43,551 bases of DNA from assembly GCA_041686195.1 (NCBI GenBank), contig JAWLEI010000018.1:1-43551 (forward strand). Reading direction: 5' to 3'. Position 1 is the stretch's first letter. Each line of letters starts with the position of its first letter. This stretch comes from Desulfovermiculus sp041686195. Lineage in GTDB: Bacteria; Desulfobacterota; Desulfovibrionia; Desulfovibrionales; Desulfothermaceae. Position numbers and translations under genes: made by a program. Below the pieces are notes generated by a model. The model ran no database searches and was not told the origin of the DNA. It saw nothing but the letters and a program-made list of their open reading frames with translations. Below are positions 15,090 to 24,766 of this stretch, in pieces.

Positions 15090-17651
15090 ATGGCCAATAC
15101 TCAAGTGCATCCGCTTTTACCCTTGCTGCCCCGCCCCAGCCACTACCTCGGAACTGAAGTCAATGCTGAGACCAAAGAACCGGCCGGCATTCTTTTGCGC
15201 TGGGGGCTGGCCTTTCCAGACCTCTATGAGGTGGGCATGTCCCATTTGGGGCTGAAGATCCTGTACCATATTTTAAACACAAGCTCCGGGATATGGGCTG
15301 AACGCGTCTTTGCCCCTTCTTTGGAGGCGGCCAAAATCATGCGCGCCCACCAGACGCCACTGTCGACCCTGGAATCCCAGACCTCATTGGCTGCCCTGGA
15401 CATCCTGGGATTTAGCCTGACTCACGAGCTCTGTTACACCACGGTCTTGTATATGCTGGATCTGGCCGGAATCCCGTTTCGCCGCGGACAACGCGACGCA
15501 ACCTGGCCCTTGGTCGTTGCCGGCGGCGGAGCGTGCGTAAATCCCGAGCCTATGGCTCCTTTTTTTGATCTCTTTGTTATTGGCGATGGCGAGGAGGTGA
15601 TCAAAGAGCTGAGCCATGAAATCGTCCGGGGCAAGCAGGCCCAGGCCTCCCGGGAGGAGATCCTGGGAGAATTGGGCCATATTCCAGGCATATATATCCC
15701 TGAGCATTTCCATCAGACCGGTTCAGGCCATGTTGCCCGGCCCTCTTTTCCCGAGACCCGGCACGTGGAAAAAAGAGTTGTTGCGGACTTAAACCAGGCC
15801 CCGTTTCCCACCCGGCAGATCGTGCCTTTTGGCCAGGCTGTCCACGACCGCTTCACATTGGAGGTAGCCAGAGGATGTACCCGCGGATGCCGCTTTTGTC
15901 AGGCCGGGATGACTATGCGTCCGGTGCGGGAGCGAAGACTTCCCCAACTGGACGAGCTTTTGGAGTCCGGCCTGGACAGTACCGGGTTTGAAGAATTGTC
16001 TTTTCTTTCTTTGAGCACTGGTGATTTTTCTCAGCTGGAGGCCCTGTTTGCCCAGAGCCTTGCCCGGTGCCAGGAAGAACAGGTAGCCATTTCTCTGCCC
16101 TCACTGCGCGTGGGATCACTCAATCCCAGTCTCATGCACAGCATGGCCACCCTGCGCCGGACCGGGGCCACACTGGCTCCGGAAGCCGGCAGCCAGCGCC
16201 TGCGCAATGTCATCAACAAAGGGATTTCGCAGCAGGCCCTGCTTGAACATACCCGCGATCTGTTCGCCTGTGGATGGAGGCGGCTCAAGCTCTATTTCAT
16301 GATCGGACTGCCCACAGAAACATATGATGACCTGCAAGCGATCTACGATCTCTGCCTGCAGGTCCTGGATACTGCGGGAGCAGACAAAAAGAAAATCCAG
16401 CTCACGGCCTCCATCGCCCTGTTTGTTCCCAAGCCCCACACCCCTTTCCAATGGGAGGCCCAGGATGATGTGCAGACTGCCGGGCAGAAAATTTCCTTTC
16501 TGCAGGATTTGTTCCGAAAACCGAAAAACCTCAGTCTCCGCTGGCATGATCCCTCTATGAGCAGCATAGAGGGCGTCTTTTCCCGCGGAGACAGCTCCCT
16601 GGCCCAGGCAGTGGAAGAAGCCTATGCCCGGGGAGATATCCTGACCAGTTGGCATGAACACTTTGATTTTTCCGTGTGGGAAGAGGTCCTGAGCCGGAAT
16701 CGAACAGGGAGAGCTGTCTGGCTTCAGGCCAGAGAGCTTGATGCCGACCTGCCCTGGGCGCATATCAATTGCGGAGTTCACCCGTCCTTTCTGCTTCAGG
16801 AACGGGAAAAGGCCCGGCAGGAGGCCATGACCCCGGATTGCCGCTACCAGGGGTGCAGCCGTTGCGGGGTCTGCACCTCGCCTCGAGAGGGGAGTGCGCT
16901 GGCCAGGCAAGAACAAACAAGGGGAATACGCCCTGTGGTCAACCAGGACCGCCGGGATCAGGAAGGAGAACGCGGGCCTACGCCCCCGGCCAGGTCTGAG
17001 GAAATCTGGGAGCAAAAGACCAACAGCCTGGTCTTGAAGTATGAAAAAAAAGGTCCGGCCGCTTACTTAAGTCAATTGGAGCTGCAGACTGTGTTCGAAC
17101 GCCTCTTCCGCCGGGCCGCCCTTCCCTTGAGCTTTACCCGCGGATTTCATCCCATGCCCCGGTTGTCCTTTGGTCGTGCCCTGCCTGTGGGGGTAAGCAG
17201 CGAAGAGGAAACCTGCATGATCGGCCTGCGTCGTTCCTGTCCTTTCCCCGATGTCTGCGCCCACTTAAATCGATTTTCCGTTCCTGGGTTGCTCTTTACC
17301 AGAGCTCACGAAGTAACGCCTGGGTACAAACTGAAGCAGCCCCGGTGGGAGCAATTTTTCCTGTGCTTTGAGCTCTCACTCCGGCGAAGTGAACAAGAGC
17401 TTGAACGGTGGGTGGAAATTGCTCACGCTGACAAGTGGACGGTTGTTCGACAGACCAAGAAGGGAGCCCGTCAGGTCGACTTGCGTTCCAGATTGTGTCA
17501 CGTGGAAATCCAGCCCCCTGACGGGGTGATCATTACCTTTGATTGGGACCCGGGATATTTAAATCCACTCTTTTTTGTACACAGCATGCATCCTGACCTG
17601 GATCCCCGGGACTTTACCCTGACCAAGATCATTTCTCCGGAAAATGAATAA
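15090..17651 (+). CDS. B12-binding-like/radical SAM protein fused to a DUF2344 domain
   Basis: This 853-residue protein joins a TIGR03960-type radical SAM protein to a C-terminal DUF2344 (TIGR03936) domain, a known fusion in anaerobes. The N-terminal 240 residues resemble a cobalamin-binding-like domain. The radical SAM cluster motif is C263-xxx-C267-xx-C270 in RGCTRGCRFCQAGM. A second cysteine set, CRYQGCSRCGVC, lies near residues 588-600. DUF2344 begins about residue 640 (AAYLSQLELQTVFERLFRRA, then GFHPMPRLSFGRALPVG). The family may act on RNA or on a modified nucleotide; the substrate is not established. The ATG at 15090 comes right after an in-frame TGA, so the frame cannot begin earlier. 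No ribosome-binding site is evident. Confidence 0.88.
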   Translation: MANTQVHPLLPLLPRPSHYLGTEVNAETKEPAGILLRWGLAFPDLYEVGMSHLGLKILYHILNTSSGIWAERVFAPSLEAAKIMRAHQTPLSTLESQTSLAALDILGFSLTHELCYTTVLYMLDLAGIPFRRGQRDATWPLVVAGGGACVNPEPMAPFFDLFVIGDGEEVIKELSHEIVRGKQAQASREEILGELGHIPGIYIPEHFHQTGSGHVARPSFPETRHVEKRVVADLNQAPFPTRQIVPFGQAVHDRFTLEVARGCTRGCRFCQAGMTMRPVRERRLPQLDELLESGLDSTGFEELSFLSLSTGDFSQLEALFAQSLARCQEEQVAISLPSLRVGSLNPSLMHSMATLRRTGATLAPEAGSQRLRNVINKGISQQALLEHTRDLFACGWRRLKLYFMIGLPTETYDDLQAIYDLCLQVLDTAGADKKKIQLTASIALFVPKPHTPFQWEAQDDVQTAGQKISFLQDLFRKPKNLSLRWHDPSMSSIEGVFSRGDSSLAQAVEEAYARGDILTSWHEHFDFSVWEEVLSRNRTGRAVWLQARELDADLPWAHINCGVHPSFLLQEREKARQEAMTPDCRYQGCSRCGVCTSPREGSALARQEQTRGIRPVVNQDRRDQEGERGPTPPARSEEIWEQKTNSLVLKYEKKGPAAYLSQLELQTVFERLFRRAALPLSFTRGFHPMPRLSFGRALPVGVSSEEETCMIGLRRSCPFPDVCAHLNRFSVPGLLFTRAHEVTPGYKLKQPRWEQFFLCFELSLRRSEQELERWVEIAHADKWTVVRQTKKGARQVDLRSRLCHVEIQPPDGVIITFDWDPGYLNPLFFVHSMHPDLDPRDFTLTKIISPENE

Positions 17652-17690
17652 AGGCTGGGGTCGCTTACCTTGAAGTGCGAAACATCAGGC

Positions 17691-18239
17691 CTAGTGTTTC
17701 GGCGTGCCAACCACCAATACCGGAATAGCCGAACGGCTGACCACGCCCAGGGCCACCCCTCCAGTCCGGGGTCCGCGCAATTTGCCATGTCCTCGCCGGC
17801 CCATAATCAACATGTCATAGGCTCCGCTCTCGGTCTCATCCAGGATGGCCTCCACCGGGTTGCCCATGCGGATCAAGCTGTGCTGAGGACTGACGACTGT
17901 CTGGGCATTTTCAGCCTTGAGCTTGAGTATGAGGTTGCGGATATGATCCCGGGCCATTTCTTCCGCCCGTTCCCGCCCCTCTCGAGATATCTGTTCCCTG
18001 CGTCCGCTGTCCCCGATTTTGGGGTCGCTTACCGGTACACCGGAATAACCCGGCCCATAACCGTACAACAGATTGGGACCACCGGAATAATTGAGCTCCT
18101 TGGGAAGCTCCGGCAAGACATGGAGACAGGTAACTTGAGCCTTGTTCTGTTTGGCCAGGGCGGCTGCATAACGCAGGGCCTGCCAGGCGTTTTTGGAAAA
18201 ATCCGTGGCCAAGAGAATTTTCTTGATCACCAGTTCCAT
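17691..18239 (-). CDS. Universal stress protein, UspA family
   Basis: This 182-residue protein has the UspA fold. The start IKKILLATDFSKNAWQALRY supplies the first strand and nucleotide-binding aspartate. The C-terminal ATP-loop region reads IMGRRGHGKLRG, then VSRSAIPVLVVG, close to the G-x2-G-x9-G pattern of ATP-binding members. An insertion (about residues 45-80, LNYSGGPNLLYGYGPGYSG) makes it longer than the usual 140-150 residues. I chose the ATG at 18239: GGAGG lies nine bases before it, while an ATG at 18248 directly abuts that site. The frame extends open to 18425, but that part lacks family similarity and contains a good promoter. Confidence 0.88.
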   Translation of the reverse strand: MELVIKKILLATDFSKNAWQALRYAAALAKQNKAQVTCLHVLPELPKELNYSGGPNLLYGYGPGYSGVPVSDPKIGDSGRREQISREGRERAEEMARDHIRNLILKLKAENAQTVVSPQHSLIRMGNPVEAILDETESGAYDMLIMGRRGHGKLRGPRTGGVALGVVSRSAIPVLVVGTPKH

Positions 18240-18308
18240 AGAAAGCATCCTCCATTCAGGATCAAACATCGGCGGAAGCCCGGCATCAGACTCCCAAGAA
18301 AGTTTGTA

Positions 18309-18337
18309 TTTATAACACGGCAATAACTGCAAATCAA
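18309..18337 (-). promoter_or_regulatory. Candidate sigma-70 promoter for the universal stress gene
   Basis: On the minus strand TTGATT (18332-18337) and TATAAA (18309-18314) are spaced by exactly 17 bases, about 70 bases upstream of the start at 18239. It supports the shorter gene start. Confidence 0.5.
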
Positions 18338-18403
18338 TCTCGTAAAACGCACAGGCTGCAGAGGCTGTTTTTTTACTTGAACTGCTGTGAATACAGGGCT
18401 GGC

Positions 18404-18432
18404 TTGACGGTGTGTGTAAATTCACCTACAAA
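18404..18432 (+). promoter_or_regulatory. Candidate promoter for the lysS-lol-bamA-lpx operon
   Basis: TTGACG (18404-18409) and TACAAA (18427-18432) are 17 bases apart in the 380-base divergent gap between usp and lysS. It would give a leader of roughly 180 bases. Nothing else recognisable was found in this gap; no riboswitch or T-box was identified. Confidence 0.4.
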
Positions 18433-18620
18433 ATGTGTCTTTACGTATGGTCGTCATCCAGTCCATATCCAGACGAAGCCGCAAAAAGCACACAACAAGC
18501 ACTTGAAGCATATAACAACTCAATTTACCTAAAACCTGCTGTTCACTAGGATTTGCCTGCAAATACAGTATCTTGCATCCACATCTGTTCAGCCTGCCCT
18601 TTCAAACGGAGTATGAAGCA

Positions 18621-20129
18621 TTGGCCAAAAAAAAACAAAGCGCACCCCAGAGCCAAGTCCTGCAACAGCGCAAGGCGAAAGCGGCTTTTTTGGAAGATGC
18701 AGGAGTCCATCTTTTTCCCAATGACTTTCAAAAAACCAGGGACATCGCCTGGATTCAAAATACCTATGCCCATACCCCATCCGAGGAGCTGGAAAAGGAC
18801 AAAACAGAGTTTGCCCTGGCCGGTCGAATCGTGGCCCTGCGCTCTTTTGGGAAAGCCACCTTTCTGCACCTTCAAGACGAATCAGGCCGAATGCAGGTCT
18901 TTGTGCAAAGAGACACCATAGGGCAGGAAGAGTACACCAGATTTAAAAAATTTGATATCGGGGATATTATCGGGGTACAAGGACCATTGTTTCGGACCAA
19001 GACCGATGAGTTGACCCTCAATGCCCTGACTGTTCGACTCCTGAGCAAGTCCTTCAGACCCTTGCCGGAGAAATACCATGGGCTCAAGGACGTAGAGGCC
19101 AGGTACCGGCAGCGCTATGTGGATCTTATTGTGAACCCCAGGGCTCGAGAAATCTTTGTTACTCGGACCAGGATCATCCGTCTGATGCGCAAGTTTCTGG
19201 ACAGCAAAGACTTCATGGAAGTGGAAACACCCATGATGCAGCCAATACCCGGTGGAGCCACGGCAAAGCCCTTTGAGACCTATCATAATGCCCTGGACAT
19301 GACCCAATACCTGCGGATTGCACCGGAGCTGTATCTGAAAAGGCTTTTGGTGGGCGGATTTGAAAAAGTTTATGAAATAAACCGCAACTTCCGCAATGAA
19401 GGAATCTCCACCCAGCACAACCCAGAATTTACCATGCTGGAGTTCTATTGGGCCTACGCCACGTTCCACGATCTCATGGATCTGACTGAAGAGATGTTCG
19501 CTTACTTGGCCAAAGAAATCTTTGGCACTACCCAGCTGACCTACCAGGAACAAAGCATCGACCTCAGTCCGCCCTGGACCCGGCTTTCCTTTTATCAATC
19601 ACTTGAAGACATAGGTGGACTCAAGCCCGAACAATATCAGGATGCGGAGACAGCCAGATCATTGGTCCGCAAGCTGGGCGAAAATGTGCACGTCAGTGAG
19701 ACCTTGGGCAAAGTACAGGCCAAACTCTTTGATCTCCTGGTGGAACCCAATTTGGTCCGGCCGCACTTTATCTACCACTACCCGACTGACATTTCGCCTT
19801 TATCCAGACGAAATGAACAAAACCCTTCAGTCACCGATCGTTTTGAGCTGTTCATTACCGGGCGGGAAATGGCCAACGCCTTTTCAGAGCTCAACGACCC
19901 CAGGGATCAGCGGGAGCGATTCGAAGCCCAGGCTCAGGCCAAGGCCCAGGGCGACGAGGAAAGTCATTTCATGGACGAGGATTACATCCGGGCCCTGGAG
20001 TATGCCATGCCCCCGGCAGCTGGAGAAGGGGTGGGCATTGATCGCCTGGTTATGCTGTTCACTGATTCCCCTTCCATTCGGGAGGTGATCCTTTTTCCTC
20101 ATCTCAAACCTGAAGTATCGTCCGATTAA
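18621..20129 (+). CDS. lysS: Lysyl-tRNA synthetase, class II
   Basis: This protein of about 502 residues charges tRNA-Lys with lysine. An OB-fold anticodon-binding domain comes first (LAGRIVALRSFGKATFLHLQ). The class II catalytic core follows, with motif 2 FRNEGISTQHNPEFTMLEFY and motif 3 GVGIDRLVMLFTDSPSIREV. No ATG is available. I favour TTG at 18621, which has GGAG nine bases upstream and gives normal family length; a TTG at 18573 has no ribosome-binding site but adds 16 residues. Either way the start is non-ATG. The stop overlaps the lolC/E start by one base (TAATG), so lysS is the first gene of the envelope biogenesis operon. Confidence 0.95.
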   Translation: MAKKKQSAPQSQVLQQRKAKAAFLEDAGVHLFPNDFQKTRDIAWIQNTYAHTPSEELEKDKTEFALAGRIVALRSFGKATFLHLQDESGRMQVFVQRDTIGQEEYTRFKKFDIGDIIGVQGPLFRTKTDELTLNALTVRLLSKSFRPLPEKYHGLKDVEARYRQRYVDLIVNPRAREIFVTRTRIIRLMRKFLDSKDFMEVETPMMQPIPGGATAKPFETYHNALDMTQYLRIAPELYLKRLLVGGFEKVYEINRNFRNEGISTQHNPEFTMLEFYWAYATFHDLMDLTEEMFAYLAKEIFGTTQLTYQEQSIDLSPPWTRLSFYQSLEDIGGLKPEQYQDAETARSLVRKLGENVHVSETLGKVQAKLFDLLVEPNLVRPHFIYHYPTDISPLSRRNEQNPSVTDRFELFITGREMANAFSELNDPRDQRERFEAQAQAKAQGDEESHFMDEDYIRALEYAMPPAAGEGVGIDRLVMLFTDSPSIREVILFPHLKPEVSSD

Positions 20130-21361
20130 TGCGTTTTGAACTGTTCATAGCCCTGCGCTATCTTTTGTCCCGGCGAAAGCACGGCTTCATATCCGCCATT
20201 TCCTTAATTTCAATTTTGGGTGTGGCCTTGGGCGTTGCTGCCTTGATTGTGGTCCTCGGGGTCATGAACGGATTCAGTGACAACCTGCGGGACAAGATCC
20301 TGGGAATGAATGCCCATATTGTAGTCACCCAAATGGGGGGTCCCTTTTCCGAGTATCAGAATCTGCAGGACAATATTGAGTCCATTGACGGTGTGCTGGC
20401 CAGTATGCCCTTTATCTATACCGAGGTCATGCTCAGCACGCAGCAGGGAGTCAAGGGCTCGGCCGTGCGGGGAATAGTTCCTGATCAGGCCAGCCGGGTC
20501 ATGAGCCTGGACCAGGACTTAATTCAAGGACAGCTTACAGATCTCGCCCCGGCCGGGGAGGATCTGCCGGGAATCATCCTGGGCAGCGCCCTGGCCTCCC
20601 GGTTGGGGGTTCAAACCGGTGAGACAGTGAACATGCTCGTGCCTAGTGGACGCAGCACTTCGGCCGGGTTCACACCACAGATCAAAATCTTTAGTGTGGC
20701 CGGGATTTTCAAGACCGGGATGTATGAGTACGACTCTTCCCTGGCCTACATTCACCTGCAAGCGGCCCAGGAAAGCTTGGGCTTTCAAGAGGATCGGATT
20801 TCCGGGCTGGAAGTTCGCATTCAAGACGTGTATGCCGCAGAGTCCATTAGTCAGCGCATTGAGCAAAGGACTGCTCCCAGTTCACTGACAGCCCAAACCT
20901 GGATGGACATGAACCGGAGTCTGTTTTCCGCCTTGAAGCTGGAAAAAACAGCCATGGCCGTGATCTTGGTCATGATTGTCTTAGTCGGAACATTTAGCAT
21001 TGTCACTACCTTGATCATGCTGGTCATGGACAAAAAGCAGGATATTGCCGTACTCATGTCCTTGGGTTGCCAGCCCGGCCACATCAAGCGCATTTTCATG
21101 CTCCAGGGCACCATTATCGGCCTGGTCGGTACAGGGCTCGGCTTTGTCTGCGGCTTATCCATAAGCACCCTGCTCCAAAAATACCAATTTATAAAACTCC
21201 CGAGCGACGTCTATTATATGGACCACCTCCCGGTAAAACTGGAACTGTTGGATCTGGGCCTGATCGGCTTGGCCGCCCTCTTTCTCTGTTTTGTGGCCAC
21301 AGTATATCCGGCCCGGCAGGCCGCCCGGGTTCAACCGGCAGAGGTCTTGCGATATGAATAA
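20129..21361 (+). CDS. lolC: Lipoprotein-releasing ABC transporter permease LolC/LolE
   Basis: This 410-residue protein is the membrane subunit that, with LolD, extracts lipoproteins from the inner membrane and passes them to a carrier. It has one N-terminal membrane helix (ISLISILGVALGVAALIVVL), a large periplasmic domain (about 45-270) and three C-terminal helices of the FtsX type, ending in TVYPARQAARVQPAEVLRYE, a typical MacB/Lol C terminus. With a single permease gene, the transporter would be a homodimer of the LolF type, an inference; a second copy elsewhere is not excluded. It overlaps lysS by one base and lolD by eight. Confidence 0.92.
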   Translation: MRFELFIALRYLLSRRKHGFISAISLISILGVALGVAALIVVLGVMNGFSDNLRDKILGMNAHIVVTQMGGPFSEYQNLQDNIESIDGVLASMPFIYTEVMLSTQQGVKGSAVRGIVPDQASRVMSLDQDLIQGQLTDLAPAGEDLPGIILGSALASRLGVQTGETVNMLVPSGRSTSAGFTPQIKIFSVAGIFKTGMYEYDSSLAYIHLQAAQESLGFQEDRISGLEVRIQDVYAAESISQRIEQRTAPSSLTAQTWMDMNRSLFSALKLEKTAMAVILVMIVLVGTFSIVTTLIMLVMDKKQDIAVLMSLGCQPGHIKRIFMLQGTIIGLVGTGLGFVCGLSISTLLQKYQFIKLPSDVYYMDHLPVKLELLDLGLIGLAALFLCFVATVYPARQAARVQPAEVLRYE

Positions 21362-22037
21362 CGCCCTGGTCTACGACGTACGGGAGGCGAGCAAATCCGT
21401 GCCCGGACCCAAAGGAGAGGTGACCATCCTGGACCGGGTGAGCATGGGAATTCAAAGACATGACAGTGTGGCCATTATCGGCGCTTCAGGGTCGGGAAAG
21501 ACCACTCTGCTCCATCTTCTGGGCGGTCTCGACCTGCCCAGTTCGGGTCAGATCCTTTTTCAGGGCCAGGACATCGCCTCCTACTCCTGGTCCAAGCTCA
21601 CTGCATTCCGCAACTCCGAAGTAGGCTTCGTATTTCAGTTTCACCACCTTTTGCCTGAATTCTCGACTCTGGAGAATGTGGCCATGCCCGGATTGATCCA
21701 CTCTTTTCACAAAAAAAAGGCCTATGCCCAGGCCAGAAACGCCCTGGCCCTGGTTGGCCTTTCCGGGCTTGAACATCAAGCAGTGGCCACACTTTCCGGA
21801 GGAGAACGCCAACTTACGGCTATAGCCAGAGCCTTGTCTATGCGCCCTAAAGTCATCCTGGCTGATGAGCCAACAGGCAACCTGGACGAAGACAACGGCG
21901 AGCGGGTAGGAGAACTCCTCGTTCAGCTGAACAGGGAAATGGCCACCACCTTGATCGTGGTCACCCACAACCTGGCCCTGGCCCATAAAATGCGTCGTCA
22001 GAGCCAACTGCGATCCGGAGCTCTGCATGAGAACTAA
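21354..22037 (+). CDS. lolD: Lipoprotein-releasing ABC transporter ATPase LolD
   Basis: This 227-residue ABC ATPase powers lipoprotein release by the adjacent permease. Walker A is GASGSGKTT, the signature is LSGGERQ, Walker B is VILADEPTGNLDE, and the switch histidine is in VVTHN. I chose the ATG at 21354, inside the last codons of lolC/E, since the protein then begins as LolD proteins do; a longer frame to 21291 encodes nothing family-like. The signature has RQLTAIARAL where most have QRVAIARAL, a small departure. It overlaps bamA by eleven bases. Confidence 0.94.
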   Translation: MNNALVYDVREASKSVPGPKGEVTILDRVSMGIQRHDSVAIIGASGSGKTTLLHLLGGLDLPSSGQILFQGQDIASYSWSKLTAFRNSEVGFVFQFHHLLPEFSTLENVAMPGLIHSFHKKKAYAQARNALALVGLSGLEHQAVATLSGGERQLTAIARALSMRPKVILADEPTGNLDEDNGERVGELLVQLNREMATTLIVVTHNLALAHKMRRQSQLRSGALHEN

Positions 22038-24717
22038 GATGCCAATACCTCCCCTGCATACGTCGACAATCATCATTTTCTCCTGTTCTTTGATCTTTTT
22101 TTTCCTTCTTTCCTGGCAGCCGGTTTGGGCTGCGGAAGAAAACCAGAGGTTGCTTGTCTTTCCCTTTGACATCAATGCCCCGGATGAACTGGAATATTTG
22201 GGCCAGGACATCCCCTCATTGCTCCGGGACGAGCTTCAAGACCGCAATATTGAGACCATATCCGGCTCCAGGACCCTGGAAGTGATCAACCAGAGCGGGG
22301 TTTCCGAGCTCAATATCCAAAACGTGAGCGATTTGGCTCAGCAAGCTGAGGCTGACTATGCCGTCTATGGGAGCATGAGCCAGATAGGGGAGACCTTCAG
22401 TTTCGATGTCCGCTTGGTCGACCCCGATGATCCCGGCACGCCCCGGGCCTTTTTTGCCACAGGCCAGGGCTTGATCAGCCTGCAGCCCGCCCTGTCCAAT
22501 ATCGCTGACAAGCTGGAAGACAGCATCCAGAAAAGACAAGCCATTGCCGAAATTGATGTTCAAGGCAACAAGATCCTGGGCGACGATGTCGTTCTCACCC
22601 GGCTGCAGATTCAGGAAGGAGATGAATACTCAGTTAAGGCCCTAAACGAAGAGATCAAGCGCCTTTATGAAACCGGCTATTTCGACGATGTCCAGGTGCA
22701 TGCCCAGGAGGGCGCTCAGGGAGTGCGCGTTGTCTTTGAGGTCCAGGAACGGCCCCGGCTGGCCGGAATAGAGGTCAAAGGCAACCAGGCCATTGATGAC
22801 GATGATATCCTGGAGGCTATGAGCACGACTTCTGATTCAGTGCTCAACCCCAAGCTCTTGGGAGAAGACCTGGACACCATCCGCGAACTGTACCGCAAAA
22901 AAGGATATTATAAGGCCCAAATCGAATATTCCCAGGAACAGGCTTCAGATGGCCGGGCCAAGCTGGTCTTGGATATTGATGAAGGGGATAAGCAGTATAT
23001 TACCAAGATCCAGATCAAAGGCGCAGACAAGCTGGACCAGGGTGAACTCAAAAAACAGCTGGCCCTTTCCGAACGGGGATGGCTCTCCTGGATCACCGGC
23101 AGCGGGGTGCTGCGGGAAGAAGCCCTGGACCGGGACGTGGCTGCATTGGAAGCGTATTACGCCAACCGCGGATTTATGGATGTCCGGGTCGGTCATCCAG
23201 ATGTCTCCTATGAAGAGGACGGCATCCACATCACCTTCCAGGTCCAGGAAGGCCCGCGCTATAGGGTCGGCCAGGTAAATCTGGACGGAGATCTGGTCAC
23301 CGATAAGGAGGAGCTGCAAAAGGTTATTCAGCTGGATGACCTGGCCCGGGAGGATGAGCCTTTTTCCCGCTCTGCTCTGCGCGAAGACATCCAGAACCTG
23401 ACCGAGTTTTACTCCAATTATGGGTACGCCTTTGCAGAAGCCAATCCGAGACTGAACAAAAACCGCGAAGACAAAACCATTGATGTCAGATACGACTTAA
23501 CCAAAAAACAGCAGGTCTATGTCCGCAGGGTAAATATCGCCGGAAACCAGAAGACAAGGGACAATGTGATCCGCCGTCAATTGCTTCTCAACGAGGGAGA
23601 GCGGTTTAACGGCCGGCGTTTGTCCCAGTCCAAACAGCGGTTGACCCGGATTGATTATTTCGAGGAGGTGGAGATGCAGACCATTCCCACCCAGGATCCG
23701 GAGCTCATGGACATTGAGGTCAAGGTTCAGGAAAAGTCCACCGGGTCATTCAGCGCCGGGGCTGGTTTTTCCAGTGTGGACAAGGTCTTTTTTACCGGGC
23801 AGATTGAGGAAAGAAACCTCTTTGGGAAAGGATATGACGTTAGCTTTCAAGGCAGTTTCAGCTCATATACCACCAGATTTCTGGCCCGGTTCTGGAACCC
23901 CCACCTGTATGATAGTCCTGTGGGAGCAGGAGTAGATCTGTTTAACATCAGGCGGGATTACGACGACTACGATCTGGACACCACCGGAGGAAAGTTAAAG
24001 TTCGCCTATACCATTGGTACCTACACCCGCTTGTTTTGGAATTACAGTCTGCAAGAGTACGAGGTGAGCGATATTGACGATGACGCCAGTAAGCAGATCA
24101 AAGAATTGAAAGGCACGAACCTGGCCAGCAAGTCCGAGATATCCGCGGTCAGGGACACGACCGATCGCCGCATCAACCCCACAAAGGGGACAAAAAACAC
24201 CCTGTCCTTGGAGTACGCCGGAGGTCTGCTGGGCGGTGACGATGAGTTCATAAAACCGGAATATGAATTCAGTTATTTTCGCCCTCTGTTTTGGAAGGTT
24301 GTTTTTAACTGGCACTGGAAGCTGGGATGGCTTTTTGAGAACGGCAGCGAGGATGTCCCTGATTATGAGCGCTACTATCTGGGAGGCATCAATACAGTTC
24401 GCGGCTACGACTGGCGGGATATCTCCATCACCGATGATGAAGGAGACGATGTGGGAGGTTATAAGACCCTATACAGCAATGTGGAGCTGGTCTTCCCGAT
24501 CAAGGACGATATGGGTCTTCTGGGAGTGGTCTTTTTTGACGCCGGGAATGTCTGGGACAAGAACGAGACCATCGAACCAGATTTTTATAAGAGTATCGGG
24601 GCCGGCATCCGATGGAACTCGCCCATGGGCCCATTGCGTCTGGAGTACGGATATCCTCTGGATGACTTGAAAGGAAACAGCGGCCAGTTTGAATTCACAG
24701 TCGGACAGTTTTTCTAA
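22027..24717 (+). CDS. bamA: Outer-membrane protein assembly factor BamA with extra N-terminal domain
   Basis: This 896-residue protein inserts beta-barrel proteins into the outer membrane. It has a signal peptide (about 1-35), an extra domain (about 40-165), five POTRA domains (about 172-245, 245-322, 324-411, 412-496 and 498-570) and a C-terminal barrel (about 572-896). The barrel loop 6 motif VRGY is present in GGINTVRGYDWRD, and the chain ends in phenylalanine (FTVGQFF), as barrel proteins usually do. The extra domain (LLVFPFDINAPDELEYLGQD, later ADYAVYGSMSQIG) resembles the N-terminal domain of TolB or FlgO-type proteins and makes BamA about 90 residues longer than the E. coli protein (about 810). 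The ATG at 22027 follows GGAG and overlaps lolD. Confidence 0.95.
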   Translation: MRTKMPIPPLHTSTIIIFSCSLIFFFLLSWQPVWAAEENQRLLVFPFDINAPDELEYLGQDIPSLLRDELQDRNIETISGSRTLEVINQSGVSELNIQNVSDLAQQAEADYAVYGSMSQIGETFSFDVRLVDPDDPGTPRAFFATGQGLISLQPALSNIADKLEDSIQKRQAIAEIDVQGNKILGDDVVLTRLQIQEGDEYSVKALNEEIKRLYETGYFDDVQVHAQEGAQGVRVVFEVQERPRLAGIEVKGNQAIDDDDILEAMSTTSDSVLNPKLLGEDLDTIRELYRKKGYYKAQIEYSQEQASDGRAKLVLDIDEGDKQYITKIQIKGADKLDQGELKKQLALSERGWLSWITGSGVLREEALDRDVAALEAYYANRGFMDVRVGHPDVSYEEDGIHITFQVQEGPRYRVGQVNLDGDLVTDKEELQKVIQLDDLAREDEPFSRSALREDIQNLTEFYSNYGYAFAEANPRLNKNREDKTIDVRYDLTKKQQVYVRRVNIAGNQKTRDNVIRRQLLLNEGERFNGRRLSQSKQRLTRIDYFEEVEMQTIPTQDPELMDIEVKVQEKSTGSFSAGAGFSSVDKVFFTGQIEERNLFGKGYDVSFQGSFSSYTTRFLARFWNPHLYDSPVGAGVDLFNIRRDYDDYDLDTTGGKLKFAYTIGTYTRLFWNYSLQEYEVSDIDDDASKQIKELKGTNLASKSEISAVRDTTDRRINPTKGTKNTLSLEYAGGLLGGDDEFIKPEYEFSYFRPLFWKVVFNWHWKLGWLFENGSEDVPDYERYYLGGINTVRGYDWRDISITDDEGDDVGGYKTLYSNVELVFPIKDDMGLLGVVFFDAGNVWDKNETIEPDFYKSIGAGIRWNSPMGPLRLEYGYPLDDLKGNSGQFEFTVGQFF

Positions 24718-24766
24718 TCTCAAACGTTAAAATGTACTCATTGAGTATTTCTGATGGAGGAAGATT

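Noticed and set aside
18240..18425. The N-terminal extension of the universal stress protein frame
   Set aside because: It has no family similarity, contains a good promoter with 17-base spacing, and the ribosome-binding site supports the start at 18239.
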